64,000 nucleotides of DNA, from contig CM022378.1 of assembly GCA_011800155.1 (NCBI GenBank), forward strand, positions 1,116,001-1,180,000, in the 5' to 3' direction. Source of the DNA: Flammulina velutipes (taxonomy: Eukaryota; Basidiomycota; Agaricomycetes; Agaricales; Physalacriaceae). Shown piece after piece: positions 11,848 through 25,591 of the stretch (position 1 is its first letter; each line of letters starts with the position of its first letter). The notes under the pieces were generated by a model, which saw only the letters and a program-made list of their open reading frames with translations, had not been told where the DNA came from and searched no databases. The translations under genes were made by a program, and so were the position numbers.

Positions 11848-13648
11848 TTTCGTCATTTTGAGTTTTCTGCTTCGTTGGGAGTGTAGCTCAATTCTGCATG
11901 TTCCAATGCATTTGTATGTTAATATAATGTTACATTCAAGTGTTTATGACACCATTTGGGCTGTTCCACTGCGTACAAGTACGAAATTTTGTGAGGTGCG
12001 CCACACTAATTTGATGAGGTTTCGCCTATATCTAGCTCATGCGAGGGTGATTTATTGACATGTTTAACACATTTTATGCATTCACTATCAAAACGGCGCC
12101 AACGGCGACATGTTACATACAGTTTCTACCACTAAGTACTACTTTCTTGTTGTTCTCACAGCTCTCATCCGCTCCAGCCTGTCTGTCTCCAAAATGCCTC
12201 AAATGAGCGCAAATCTAGGACTGCACAAGTGTCCGTCGCCACGGAAAAGACTCTGCAATCCTCGTGTCAGCATGCCGGGAATTCCGAAGTGGGGAATAAA
12301 TGTACCATGCTGGCCTGACATTCGAAGGGACAATCATTGAGCGGCAAATCGTCTCCCAGGGGCGGAACATTGGAAGAGCGAAATTCGCCGTTGACGAAAT
12401 ATAGGTAGCGCTGTGCGCGCATCCAATCACGATGACCAGTCTCACAGTGCGTAACCTTGGATGCGAGTATGTTGACAACATGTTGTGAGAAGGAGCCTCT
12501 TGGAGGGCACCGCCATCTGAAATACTCTGCAATGGGAACAAACTGTTAGTGAGTCTATAACAGAAGTTTGGAAGCGGAGAACGTACCAGGAAAGTGTTGG
12601 CGCCAAGTTCAGGGAAGAGAACAATGCACGATCACGTAGGGACGGAAGGTTGAGAGGCCGAACGAACATCGCCATGGAGTCGAGTCGAGGCATGGCAAGG
12701 GTGGCGCTGGAAGAATAACGGCAAATGTGTGTGCACGACATTGTCGGGATGCTGAGAGTCTTGGACAGAAGCAAATTGAGTCTATTTTGACGTTAGAAAG
12801 GGCCAGAACGAAGGATGAATAACACACCTCTGTTCACCTCGCGGCGAGCGTGCTCGCACTCCAATAATGGTTCCTGTCATATTTGCATAATCCAGATGTT
12901 TCGCGTCCTGATGTCGTACTAGCCGCCCCGTTACCCAAGTCGCTTGGACAAACTGGACTAGAGTCTCTTGGAGGTGGTGTAAGGAAACTCTTGAAGCCGT
13001 TACTAGCCCGCCCGAACCCCCGAACACCCAATTCAGAAAAGGGGGGAAAGTACCTTGTTATTCAAACATGCGACCAGAGCTCTGTGTGAGGTGGTGAGTC
13101 CGGTCAATCTATTTGACGAAAATGAGGTTATAAGGATCTAGAATACACGACAATCAGTGTAATTCGACATGAAGGGAATAAGGTGGTGCACCATTTCCCG
13201 GTTCTGCTACAAGCTCTACGGTGAGGTATTGGCATGCTATTTAGAGTGTGTTGTCAATGAAATTGACACGGGTGCAATTGAAGATACCCACTTGGCACTG
13301 TCATGACGAGATTAGTGCGCGGCTCTTCATGAATGGCTGTATTGCATATGAGGTCAAAATTGAAGGAAATGAAGTAAGGAAAGGCTGCCCTTACAAGTAG
13401 ATGAGTTGACGGAATGAGGGAATTGAAAGAGAATCGTATGTGACAGTACGGAAGAACACTGGAGCGTGGGAATACGTGGCCAATAACAAAATATGGATGA
13501 TCCCGTCCTCCGTCTGGATCCCTGCGGGCTGGACGTGTGATGTGACCCATTGTCTAGGTGTTCCATCACACGGTCTCTCTCTTGTTCTCATACCACTACC
13601 ATCTCGCGCCACTTTTATTCTCGCCGCCACCACTTTTGTTCTCCTTGC

Positions 13649-14170
13649 CGCTATGGTTGTCTCGCTTGAGGATCTTGTTTACGGCTGCGTCTACATCTCT
13701 TCATTACGGGGAACACCAGTAACCATTGAGTTCCCCGTCGTTGTCAAGGTGAGTTCTCTCACATTCTCTTGTACTCTGTCTAAACTGTTTGTTATAGTAT
13801 CCACGTCAACGACTGTCTACATGCTCCGTTCGGGTCACCGTCTAGGTATTTATCCTCCTTCCTTTATTTCTTGATGTTACTAATGTATCCCTGCTAGCGT
13901 GTTCTCGTTGCCACTATAGCCATCTCGCTTGAGCCTCTTGTTTACGGCGGCGTCTATATCTCCTCATTGTGGGAACACTACTAACCATTGAGTGCCCCGT
14001 CGCCATCCAGGTGAGTTCTCTAGCCTTCTCTTGTACTCTGTCTGACTGTTTGTTATAGTATCCATGTCAACGACTGTCTACACACTCCGACCAGGTCACC
14101 ATCTAGGTATGTATCATCCGCACTTTGTTTCTTGCTGTCGCTAACATATCCCGCTAGTGTGTTATGTCGT
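13649..14170 (+). repeat. Tandem repeat carrying intron-like segments (copy A')
   Basis: Counterpart of 3134-3654. Every proposed donor and acceptor is kept. The first intron-like segment (13749-13797) has gained one A relative to copy A without touching the splice signals. Conservation of splice signals but not of a reading frame is the notable point. No protein is recognised in 10450-13649 either. Confidence 0.7.
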
Positions 14171-14671
14171 CGACATCACTGGACCGTGTCTATTCCTGGT
14201 ATGTCCTTCAATCAGTTCAACCGTCGGACCTCAACTAACTCATTTATAGTACTCTGTCCACGAAGCCTACTGACACCCCCGCTGCTTGACAAGCAGAGGT
14301 AAGCTAACTCACTCAATTATACCCTCTTTGAATGCTGACGAGATCCGTAGTAGCGCACTTTAGCGAAACAAGGTCCTTGTGCTAATCTTCCCGTAGTCTA
14401 ATGACAACCTCCGCAAAGGTATTTCGGGAGCAACGTAAGCTATTTGACATTACTCTCTTTGCCGAAAGCTAATTGCATCTGGTATGATCTTTCGGGGGCC
14501 GAGAATGAAGAGATGGTCTCTGTGGCTTGTAGATAGGTAGATAGGAAACCATGGGCGCGCGGTCACATCACGTGACTGCGCGCCTTACAATAAGAATCCA
14601 CGCACGATAAATGTACATACTTCGAAAAACCCCAGAGTAACAACCGTGGGAAAATCCATCTTATTCTGCCC

Positions 14672-15195
14672 GAAATGGAGCGAGTCTCTTGGAAGCAATG
14701 GAATGCAGGCTTCGCATCCACAGGGCGAAACATAGGAGATACGAGAAGGACATGAGCTTCGGGAAAGTCGATGAATTCGGGGAAGAAAGGGTCGAGACGA
14801 TGGTCGAGCAAGTCGATGACAGCAAGTAGCGGACAGAGGTGATTGTCTGGGTCACCCTTATCCAGAGCGTTCAATGTATGGCACATCTTCTCTTCGTAGC
14901 TTCCTCTGCCGTTGAGAAGCTTTAGAACCACTTTCTCGCCCGATGATGTTGTGGCGTCCATTACAAAGGCTAGAGTCTACGCCAATGTCAGGTTGTGTGC
15001 ATGCATGTCCGGGTTGCGTACATTGGGCCGGATGGAATCCTCCCTGAAGTAATGACCGTATCTAAGGTTGGTCCATGAGGGCACCCAGACTTGTTGATAG
15101 CGAGGCCGAAGAATATAACCGTGAGACTGCAGGAGGGGCCCTATAGAGACCCAGAAAAGTTCAGCAGCGTCGTGCTCCCCCAATGTGGTCGTCAT
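14672..15195 (-). pseudogene. 5' fragment of a fungal protein-kinase-like gene
   Basis: Two exons can be joined: 15022-15195 (from ATG, includes GYILRPRYQ and VPSW) and 14976 down to about 14672, with a 45-nt intron 14977-15021. The joined frame gives EDSIRPNTLAFVMDATT followed by GEKVVLKLL, an ATP-site lysine as in fungal kinase-like proteins, then LLVSPMFRPVDAKPAFHCF. At about 14670 the sequence passes straight into the non-genic part of the duplication, so the catalytic half (HRD loop, activation segment) is missing. Copy A of the duplication lacks this insert of about 620 bp altogether. It is either an insertion in A' or a deletion in A. Confidence 0.7.
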
Positions 15196-15347
15196 AAGGA
15201 AAAAGGCACTGTAACAGAAACGCGATGCACGTCAAAGTACAGTTAGCCACAACAGTCGGAAACGGAAACAACCCTAAAAAGGGAGGGAATTGCGATTGAA
15301 TGCACTGGTACACGGGCTCTGAGAGAATACTTGGTGGCACAAGAAGC

Positions 15348-17113
15348 TTATTGCGCCAACTTCCTCGCTTCTCTCCTGACATCACTCGACCACTTGAAAA
15401 AGTCGCATCTATACTCGGGATTCACGTCCTCCCTTCGACGATCCTCCCGGCCCTTGTCGTATCCTGGACCAACCGGTCTGTCGACGCATGAGTACAAGGA
15501 GATCGTCGATAACAACCAACTCACCTCGAGCAGATCCAAAACATCTTGCCCTTGTTCACACCTTGCTTCGTAGTCAGCTCCTTAGCGGGCTCGTCGTGAA
15601 CGATACATCGCGGGGTGGGAACAGGCGCCATAAGTATCGACCAATGATCCTTCGATTTCGACGTTGACGCCGTGGGTGAAGACGGCTGTTGGGATAGAGT
15701 AAGTGCCAGACGGTAATCTTCGTCGTCGTCTTCGTCCACCACTACGTCGGCTTTGGAACTAGTGCCGAAGAACGAAGATATTTTGCCTTGTCCAGGCGCC
15801 GGCTTCGCCTTCTTGGACGTCGAAGGCACGCGCTCTATTCTCTTCCGTTTCGCGGATGCGGGTTGCGACGAAGATGAAGGTCGAATTTTGGATTGTGACG
15901 AGGAAGAGCTACTGGGTTGGGAGGACTCGCGTGGAGAAGCCCCCTTCTTGCTGAAGAAATCTCCAAGCTGCTTCTGCTTCCCCGAAAACTCATCCCAATA
16001 CCTGGCTGCCAGTCTGGGAGCGACTGAAAATTTCGGCTGCTGGTCGAAGACTGAGTCATCCAAGTCGAGATACACCGGGCAGTGGTCGCTCCCTTTGATA
16101 TCAGGGAGAATATCTGAATCCTTGACAAAAGGAAGGAGACCAGCAGTGACGAGGATGTGGTCGATTCGCGTCCCGTAGTTGGAGTCCCTGGCCGATATCT
16201 TAGTGTTCCAGCACGTAAACATCCCCTTTCGCTCCGGCCACTGTCGCCTAACGACATCTATCATCGGTCCGCCATGCTCAACCAACCAATTGCGCAGCCA
16301 CGCCCGGCATTGTTTCTCCTCCCAAAAGGCATTCTCTACCTCCGAGCTACCGACGTCGAACCCGAGTTTCTTTGCCATCAGCGGTCCTTCACAATGGTCT
16401 ATGAGGGCAGCACAAGCGTTCAAATCCCCGACGACAATGACTTGGCGATGGTCTACGTCTATGAGATGTCTGACGCGCTCTTCCAAAAGCCTCTGGAAGT
16501 CGATCTTGAACTGAATACGGTCCTCTGCCTCTGTACCGTCGTTTGGGGCGTAAACATTGATCAAGACGAAGGCGTCGTAGTCGAGGATAACGACGCGACC
16601 TTCGCTGTCCAGATTGCGGAGGTCGAGGTCAGGAATGGATGGGTACGAGGAAGATACGCGTTCGGAGGCCTCAAGTGGAGGTTTGAGGTCAAGAAGGCCG
16701 GTCAGACCTTCCTCTGCCTTGGAAGGGACGATGCGGGAATACGTTGCAACACCAGAGTAGCCAGTTTTCTTGACGGGGAAGCTAAAAAACGCGTCGTAGG
16801 ATTCTGGGACGGCAATGTCTTTAGTGAGGCCCTTGCGAGAGGATTTCATCTCTATCGCTTGTGAGCTCGTGTGGGGCAGCTGCAGAGGTAAAGCGACCTT
16901 GGAAGCATATTATATCGGCAGAGAGATGATCTAGTCGTTCTTGCTGAGTCTTGAAGCCATTCCATCTATTGTTCATGAGCAGATTTAGGCGCCAGAATGG
17001 TGGTAACGCACGGATGGTACTGAGGAATCGTTCGTATTCCATTCTACGAGAATCAGAACGTATATCTACCTGGACAAAGGGCGACTCACAATATTCCACG
17101 TCAAAATGCGCAT
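15348..17113 (-). CDS. APN2: DNA-(apurinic/apyrimidinic site) endonuclease 2, copy A'
   Basis: Full-length paralog of the gene at 4249-5996 with the same five-exon structure: 17090-17113, 17012-17043, 16898-16965, 15525-16851 and 15348-15477 (1581 nt, 526 aa). It keeps MRILTWNI, CFQE, INVYAPN, GDLNAC, SDHCPVYLD, both PCNA-box-like motifs and the Zf-GRF end. Differences are scattered: the metal/DNA-side motif reads RIDHIL here and RIDYIL in copy A, the serine-rich linker is three residues longer, and the C terminus ends REARKLAQ instead of REARK. It is divergently arranged with the E2 gene (121 bp between the start codons), so it probably shares a promoter. Both copies look translatable. Confidence 0.95.
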
Positions 17114-17234
17114 GCCCGCGTTGGCATCGTCCGTGGCAGTGGCGACGGTGATGATGGTGGTAAGAGGACAACCTGGGAATTTGGAAAGCTGCCTTTGTGA
17201 TCACGTGTGAATTACACTCTCTCCTTCTGCCACC
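17114..17234. promoter_or_regulatory. Short divergent promoter between APN2 and the E2 gene
   Basis: Only 121 bp separate the APN2 and E2 start codons. The interval has the element GATGGTGGTAAGAGGACAAC (about 17152-17171), which resembles sequences just upstream of the roadblock gene (about 58870), the oligopeptide transporter (about 49687) and in copy A (about 6020). A GATCACGTGTG E-box-like site lies near 17198. Confidence 0.55.
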
Positions 17235-18251
<1,017 letters not shown>

Positions 18252-20181
18252 CCTCCAAGTTTATTTGCTTTTCAGTGTACGCTTACTTGATTGATTAATG
18301 GATGACAGTGTGTCTGGATTTGGCTAATTATGATTCGTGGTGATCCAGTATTGGATGACTGAAAGGCTCACAATATCTCTTCAAGTGCTTGTGAGCGCCG
18401 CTCTACTGGTCCCCATCCTTGGGAAACGTAGCATTTGAGCCGGAAAACCAAATCGGATATCGTGGACTCGAATAGCTGTAACCCTGGCTGACTACTGCCC
18501 CTGGCGCTGTGCTCGGGGCGGCTCACATTCCTGTTGTTAATTCATCAGTGGCACAACCTCCCGATGGTCGACCCTAGAAAGTGGCGCACGGGCGCATCAT
18601 ATTCTGCCTGAACAGGAATGCATGTCTGTGACTGTTCTGTGCAACTCTCCGTTACGCACTGACAAGTAAGAGTTTCGCAATCTTATATTTACTATTCAAA
18701 CTACTTAGATGACGAATCGCCGAATCGTGTGGTGATCTTGGGCACCAGGCATCCAAGCCACCTTACAAGAGAATTGGCCCGTGATTGAGTGGGTATAGCT
18801 TTCTATAGGCGCCTGAGAGGACTTGAATCGCACTACTGCCTCTATAGTAAGCACCCTGGTAGCACCCTGATGCCATCTGCTTCTAAAACACATATCAAGT
18901 AGATCACTGCATTGTGAGGTATGCGGGGAAACTAGATCAGTGTAATCGGAATACTCAGAACGACTATTCGAATATAGCAACACCTGCTCATCAATTCCGA
19001 CCTAGACCTCGGATAGCCAAGCCACAAAAGCACTAGCAGCACAACCTTACACAGACAATCGAAGTCTGCGACGACTTCTCAACAGCTCCTCCGGTATTAA
19101 TGAAACCGAGAACTCACTCAGCAACGAGGCCAACGCAAGTCCTAAGCACGCTTAACGTCATCTGGTGTGAATGTGCTACACCCATCTAGGCTAGCCAAGT
19201 GCCGGGCCAAGTATATTACGTCGAGCTGCCAAGTCGCACGCAGAGGTACTTAGCCTACGCACTCGCAGTCCAAGACGTTTCCAAACCCCATAATGACCGC
19301 CCATATGCGCGTCGCTCTGCCCACGTTATCTGCCAGTCACAACGTTAACGAGCCAAAGTTGAACTCGAACCGTTTGGCAGCGAGGAGTGAACTCGTCGGA
19401 CTCGCAGCGCCAGCAGAAACATCTCCTCTCAGTCGTGTAGAAGAAGAAACGATCTCGGAATGGCCAGAAGGAAGAGACCTCGTTATTGAAAGACAGGCAG
19501 GCCCAGGGGAGGATGTCAGTGACTCTCAAATCTTTAGTTTGATAACCGTCGTAAACGATGTTTGCGTGTAGGTCGAAGTCGAAGTCATCAAGAATTATTA
19601 TGGAGAGGAGCGGAGCCACAAGCCCAAGATGACGGCGAGAGTAAGGTCATATGTGGCGAAGTTGAAGCTTAGGTTAATGGATCATTGACGCGCATGGAGC
19701 TCGTGTTTTGATATTGGACAATGTCGTGGTTGGTGTAAGATAGAGAGGGAAGGTAATAAAATGCAAAATCTGCGCATACCTACTTCAACTGAGGGCATAT
19801 CAAAGCTGCGCTGTCCGAATTCCAGATGGTTTAAAATCGGGTACGTAGCTTACATAGTGGAGGCCCAGCTCCGTGTCCTTGCACTGCGCCGTAAAATCTT
19901 GCAGATCGTTTTTTACTCGTTAGGGAAGATTTGAGCAGGCATTACTTGTGAGTCGACCTTGCCAACAATGGTAAAAAGACAAAGCAGAGATAAAAAAAAA
20001 TCGAAACTCAGTAGAACTGCGGCAAAATGAACACACGGACACGTGATGGACGTCTCTTGGAAACAGACCACCGTCTTCATTGTTCGCAAGAGCTGCCGAC
20101 GCTCGTGCCACAATGACTTCAAAAGACCGCTTGCACAATGTTCTCTCTTACCTTCAACCTTGACTACCTTCCACCACCAAG
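18252..20181. other. Intergenic region, no recognisable gene
   Basis: Short open frames exist on both strands (for example 19293-19571 plus and 19619-19326 minus, about 95 aa each, overlapping), but neither has a family signature or clear splice partners. The last 200 bp resemble the 5' flank of the second FunK1 gene (about 33015-33212): a CACGTG-type box, CTCTTGGAAAC, GCCGACGCTCGTGCC and CCTTGACT, so that part is duplicated kinase promoter and leader. Confidence 0.5.
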
Positions 20182-23100
20182 ATGTCCGCTCCTCCAGATG
20201 CACACGCCTCCGAACGTTCTATCTCTGATTTGCCTTCTGTCAATCAATCCGCCACCGAAATTACTGAAGAAGACTACATCATGCGAGACTTGGAGACGCA
20301 CAAAGTCTACGTGCCATTCCTAATCTTCTTGCGCGTAGTCTTCGGACTGTCGACCGACTGGGAGAAGAATGCCGACGTGACCAGAGGTGTGGAGGCCGTC
20401 GAGAAGAGCGATGAATACCAGCGATCTCTCTGCGACTACCTCCAGCTGTGCGATGCCGATACCAACGAGAAGAAACCATACACAGAATTTATGGCGACCG
20501 CGGTCGCGAACGCCGACGGCACCGACATCAGGAAAACGGTACCCTGAGAAATTGTAACAATTTCTCAGATTTGTCAAATATGTCAGAAATGTCAGAAAAA
20601 GACGACAAAAATGTTAGAAATGTGCAGACCCGCCGGAGGTCAGATTTTGACTACCCCAAACGAGGGTTTGGCGCACTCTATATCCAATCCAAATCATTAC
20701 GGCTGCATTCAAGAACATATAAATGTGATTAGCACTCTAACCGGCGCGAGAATAGCATGGGTGAAATTGTAGCTTACCGCCAGTATTGATCAAAGATCAA
20801 TTCGAAAACGACAAGTCCATTTCGCCACCGGCTAATTACACATCACGTGCATGTTGGGCAAGTTCGAAGTCCGAACTCAGCGTTCCTTCGTCTTCAACGA
20901 CGACGACTACCCGTGCGCGCGGTATCTCTATCCTCACTCTGTACTCGCCGCTTGCTTGCGCTCTTCCGTACACACCTACATGGGTAGTCTCCGTTGGCTC
21001 TGAGTCAGGTATGTCAACAGTATACTGGCAATTTACTCACTGCCGACAGTCTACCTACATTACCAGGCAGGAGCCATCCCGTTCTTCGCACCTAGAACCC
21101 TACTGATATCAAAGCTCTCTACTGGAAGCACGCAAGCTGCTAGCTGTCCACGCGAAGATACGGATTATCAACTTCGCGGTGTGCCAGTGCGTGGTTGGTC
21201 TCCCCTTATATTCATTAATGACAGCCTTCTCCCTCGTCACGTCGTCCTCCTGCCCTCCAATACATATGGCGGGCGCCTGGCACGCAGATATCCGCGTCTG
21301 AATTGTGTCCTTGATTCAATACAACGAGCCGTTCCCATGCATTCGCGGTATGTCTGCTACTACGTGGTACGTCGGCTTCTACCCCATAACCCCACCTTGC
21401 GGCTAACTACTTGAACAGTGCAAACATTGTCGCACGATCTTTCCAGCGTCGCACTGAACCCAGTGATTATCGACGTCTCGCATCACAGGTACCTATATAT
21501 CGTGTCTTACTCCCATGATCATTACTGAACGACATTTGCAGTGCTCACTCTCGGTTGGTGTACCATATGGCCATGTAGGCATTGGATGGGAGAGGTAGAA
21601 TTTGGGAGTTGTGCACGCCGCGGCGGAGATGGTACTGTACTCTATGTACTATGCTTGTAGTAATTGTACTGTATCGTTTGAATGCAACTTGCTTTCTGTC
21701 TTCCACATGTGCTTTCCATAAGTTGAAAAACACGAAGAATATGTGCCGATATATCACGAAAATGTAACAAATTGCTGACAATTTCTTAGGACACCGTCGA
21801 GATCTTAAATATCTAACAAATCTAACAAATCGGAGAAAATGTAAAGAATTACTAACATATCTGACATTTTTGTAACATTTTCTCAGAGGACCGTTTTCCT
21901 GATGGACACGAGTCTGTCAGTGCATACCTATTGGCAAGAAGATCAACAGCTGCATCGTGTACCGGTCACTCGCTGTGCTGATCTCTCCAATGTCTTGAAG
22001 ATCGTTTCTAATAAGTCTGGGAAAGATATGAAGAAGAGAAACGACTTGGAGCAGGGGCCTAGGGAAGACGAGCCTGTTTCTGTGGCCCATGGTAAGGGCT
22101 ATACTCACCTTCTTGATGATGGTGTGGGCGCCTGTGTTGTGATGGAAAAATGTAAGCATTTATCTCTTTTGTATGACACTCCTTCTTAACAAACCCAATT
22201 CTAAGGTCCGGATGGCACGCCACAAGACATCAGGCCTCAAGCAAACGTCGCTTATGCGCTTAGGAAGGCCGAGGAAGCAAAAGCTCTCATCCCCGTAGCC
22301 ATGTGGAACAAAGGTGCAGATAACAGGTTGAAGCGGTCTCGTCCGACCTCCAACATCTCATCCGACTCATCGACAACCCGAGAACCTTTGACCAAGCGAT
22401 CCAAAATAGCACACCAATCTAACGACTCGACCGTGACCGTCGTATCTAACGGCACTCTCAATACCACGGACTTCGAGCACGACGAGATCCTACGCCTCGA
22501 AGTCTCTTACCAGTCTGCTCGTCATGGATATCACAACATTTCTGACGGAGGACTTCGCTCACACAGCATCGGGTTCCTCATCTGCAAAGACTATATCCAG
22601 CTCTTCCTCCACGAACGGTCTGTCATCATGGTGTCTACGCCTCTGTGCTTCCGTGAGCAACCGCGTCTCTTCGCTGTCCTACAAGTCTGCTTGCAGAGAA
22701 TGACCCTCGCGGACCGGGGCATCAAAAGCAGCTTCTTGCCCGACCCGACTATATCCTCGTCCTCTCTATTGACCACTCGCATGTTGGCGGACTATGCTTA
22801 TCTCCTTGAGACCCGTCAGATGATTCTCACAGTCAACGGGAAGGAACATGCCATCCAGCTCGGGCGTGTTATCGCTCGTCATCCTGGACTCATTGGGCGC
22901 ACAACGATTGTGTATGAGGTAGCCAGTCAGTCGATCTGGCCAGGTCGGGAAATCATTGTCAAGGTCAACTTCCCCTCTGATCGACGTACCTCTGAAGCCG
23001 AGTTTGTGGAGAAGATTAGGGAAGCAATCAAGGCAGGCGGGAAAGACTGTGAATGGGTTCTCAACCATACTCCCGACATTCTCCACGTTCAGGATGACGT

Positions 23101-24064
23101 CCCAATTCCCGACTCGGTCCTTGGGCGCGTAGCTGAGTTCTTCCGGGACGACGAGAAGGAGATTGTCTGGGTAGGCGACAAGCCTTTCGACTATGAGGGA
23201 CGCGTGTGTCGTGTCACCGTCCACGAAAAATTGGAGCCGTTCAATTCTCTACAGACTGTTCAAGACTACACGCAAGTTATCTTCGACGTACTTCAAGGTG
23301 TGTTTCCATCCTCGTGTTATCTTGCTCGTCTTCTAACTTTTCTTGTTCTAGTTCATCGATGGATCTACGACCATCCAAAGATTCTTCATCGCGATATTAG
23401 CGAGGGGAACATCATGTGGCGACGACGAAACGGCCGTATCTGTGGTGTTCTAAATGACTTTGACCTCGCGTCTTTCCTGGAAAATATCGAAGAAACCTCA
23501 AAGATGCGCACTGGTACTCGGCCGTTTCTTGCTCATGAACTCCACCCCACGACGTGGGGAAAGGAGCCGCCAACACATCTTTATCGCCACGATTTGGAAT
23601 CATTGTTCTACGTTCTCCTCTATCTGGTCACTATCTCGGGGCTCCAACGGATTCCGAATGAAGAGCCTCCTCGTTTCGAGTTGGTGTTGTATCCCGACGC
23701 GCAATACTACTGTTGGCATTCCATGGATGACCACGCTCTCCGTCAGGAAAAACAGATCTTTTTGAACAGCGCCGTCACGCCGAGGTCAACTGCGACCTTC
23801 GCGGAAATTGGAGAAATCCTCCTGTCATTTCATTCACGACTTTTCTTTGGACTTTCGGCGCGCTGTCTATCTGCGAGCCGTGCGTCCGGGTATGCTATGG
23901 CACAACAGGCTAAGAGGACGGGCCGCAAGACTCGCTGTTCGTATGCTAATGTCAAGGAAGAACCGCCGTTTGATGACGCCACACTTGGTGGTAAGGTTAC
24001 ATACGAGCACATTATGAACGCCTTTACTATCTATTCTCCTTTCGACCTTGAACAGCATTACTAA
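20182..24064 (+). pseudogene. FunK1-type protein kinase gene interrupted by a transposon
   Basis: Paralog of the intact gene at 33213-35805. Host exons are 20182-20525, 21907-22151, 22206-23297 and 23352-24064. If 20526-21906 (element plus one target-site copy) is disregarded, the exon lengths sum to 2394 nt (798 codons), so the gene was otherwise open. With the insert, the frame meets TGA at 20545. The kinase part has HRDISEGNIMWRR (catalytic loop) and LNDFDLASF, with DFD in place of DFG as in the FunK1 family, and RTGTRPFLAHEL after it. A basic, serine-rich linker (KRSRPTSN) follows the second exon. Translation from an internal start (for example Met at 22301) could still give a kinase with a truncated N terminus. 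Confidence 0.88.
20526..21904. mobile_element. Non-autonomous DNA transposon with terminal inverted repeats
   Basis: 1379 bp. Ends are CATCAGGAAAACGGT and its exact complement, a perfect 15-bp inverted repeat that continues imperfectly (CTGAGAAA, TGTAACA/TGTTACA). Just inside both ends lie many short ATGTCAGA/TGTTAGA-type words. GA is found on both sides (20524-20525, 21905-21906); joining the flanks gives GGCACCGACACGAG, which fits the uninterrupted paralog. Because of shared bases a 4-bp GACA duplication is equally possible. No transposase is encoded. The interior (about 20900-21540) holds plus-strand intron-like segments, e.g. GTATGT to CTTGAACAG around 21349-21418. The superfamily cannot be named from this. 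Confidence 0.88.
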
Positions 24065-24299
24065 ATAGTTACGTTCCTTTCTATAGTTATATCATCGGCC
24101 TCGTTCGAATTCTCTACCATAATTCGTAGAGAAAATGTAGCATCCACTTAAATATACTTACTGTGAGCTCCGGGCTTGAATCTCTAAGATCTTCCTGACA
24201 TTTCTGAACGTTCTGTACTACCTCAATACACTCAGTCTACTAGATACCAATGCGATCATTTGCGCCACGTGCTAAATACATTCTTTCCTTCCAACCCTC

Positions 24300-25591
24300 A
24301 TGTATGATATGGCCAAGTTGTCGTTGAACCAAATGTCCTCTTCTTTCAACTATACGCTTGGAAAAATATTTGCTGAAGGGAGCTATGTACGTATATAGAA
24401 TCTTCAACAAGTCTCATATTACTGACTATATATCTCTTCAGTGTGCAGTGATGGAGGCGTACCGAGTCCCAGATGGGCAAATTTTTGTCATAAAGAAAAG
24501 CAGGACGTCGTTGAGGATAAAACGGACCATTCTTCGCCACGAAGCTAGAATAATGCAAAGCCTTGAAGGTCACCCATCATTGCCCAAACTCCTAGGCTAT
24601 GGTCGCACAAACCATTTTGAAGTCATTGCTATGGAACGCTTAGGCGATAGTATAAAAATGAAAGTCACCTCTAGCGGAAACTCTATCCTACCCATTACCG
24701 TTGCGCGAATAGGCGACCAGATGTTGAGCGCCCTGCATCACCTTCACGCCCATGGTATCGTACATCGCGACATAAAACCGTCCAATATCCTTCTCAGCCT
24801 CCAAGATCCCTCTCGCGTCATTCTTATCGACTTCAACATCTCTATCCGCGTCTGGCCAACACAACTTCCTCAACCCCCTAATCCTCACCCCGAACGACGT
24901 CTGGTAGTTGGCTCTCTACCTTGGTGCAGCTTGAATGCGCACAAAGGTTTGTGTACGTCATTCATTTCTCATTTATGTCCATTACTGACATTTGTCTGTA
25001 GCCCTTCGAACCCAGGACGACGTGGAGTCACTCGCCTACACGATGCTTTATCTTCTACGCGCCGGACTTCCTTGGATGTCATCTGTCAGGAATGAACACC
25101 CACTACAGGCAGTAGCTCGTGTATACGGGGTGAAGCAAACTCACAACGGCTCCGACCTTTCTGATGGCTTCTCCGCTGGATTTGGGGATATCCTTGACAG
25201 AGCGCGCTATGCTTGGAGCGAGAGTGATACAGGCGGTATTCTTGACGAGCTCACACAGATGATGCATCAATTGGCCTCTTTTCTCGGGCTGTTGGATGAA
25301 TCGATGCCTCTCGATTGGTCTTCGGGCACAAGGACGGTCCCCGAAATAGTGAAAACCCCACCCACTGCAGATCCGTATACCGACGAGGACGGGACCGAAG
25401 ATGCGGATGAGGACGAAGACGAAGAATATAGTAATAGCTACTGGCAAGCAGACTTTTATAGTTGGCTTCCGATGGGCTACGTGGCTGAGGGACGATCGAA
25501 GGAACTCACATTCCCGATAGACGAGGGGGTATTGTTGGACGAGCAGATACTCAATATTCCTGTCGTTCACCCGTATCCTCTGGACAAGTAG
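24300..25591 (+). CDS. Casein-kinase-1-like protein kinase
   Basis: Three exons: 24300-24386, 24442-24946 and 25002-25591 (1182 nt, 393 aa). The frame starts MYDMAKLSLNQ and runs through a glycine-loop-like GKIFAEGSYCAVMEAYR, VIKKS (ATP lysine), LPKLLGYGR, MERLGDSI, HGIVHRDIKPSNILL (catalytic loop) and LIDFNIS, where DFN replaces DFG. The region after it (GSLPWCSLNAHKG, DDVESLAYTMLYLLRAGLPW) is the CK1-type substitute for the APE segment. The C-terminal 90 residues are acidic (EDADEDEDEE). The Mg-binding Asp of DFN is kept, so activity is plausible. A TGCGCCAC word lies 39 bp upstream of the start. CK1-like expansions are common in Agaricomycetes; the substrate is unknown. Confidence 0.85.

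Noticed and set aside
19326..19619. Two ~95-aa overlapping frames on opposite strands
   Set aside because: No similarity to a known family, no splice partner and no promoter clue; likely chance open frames.
24358..24570. Start of the CK1-like kinase at the Met at 24358
   Set aside because: This frame begins inside intron 1. Exon 24300-24386 joined to 24442 gives the proper glycine-loop sequence.
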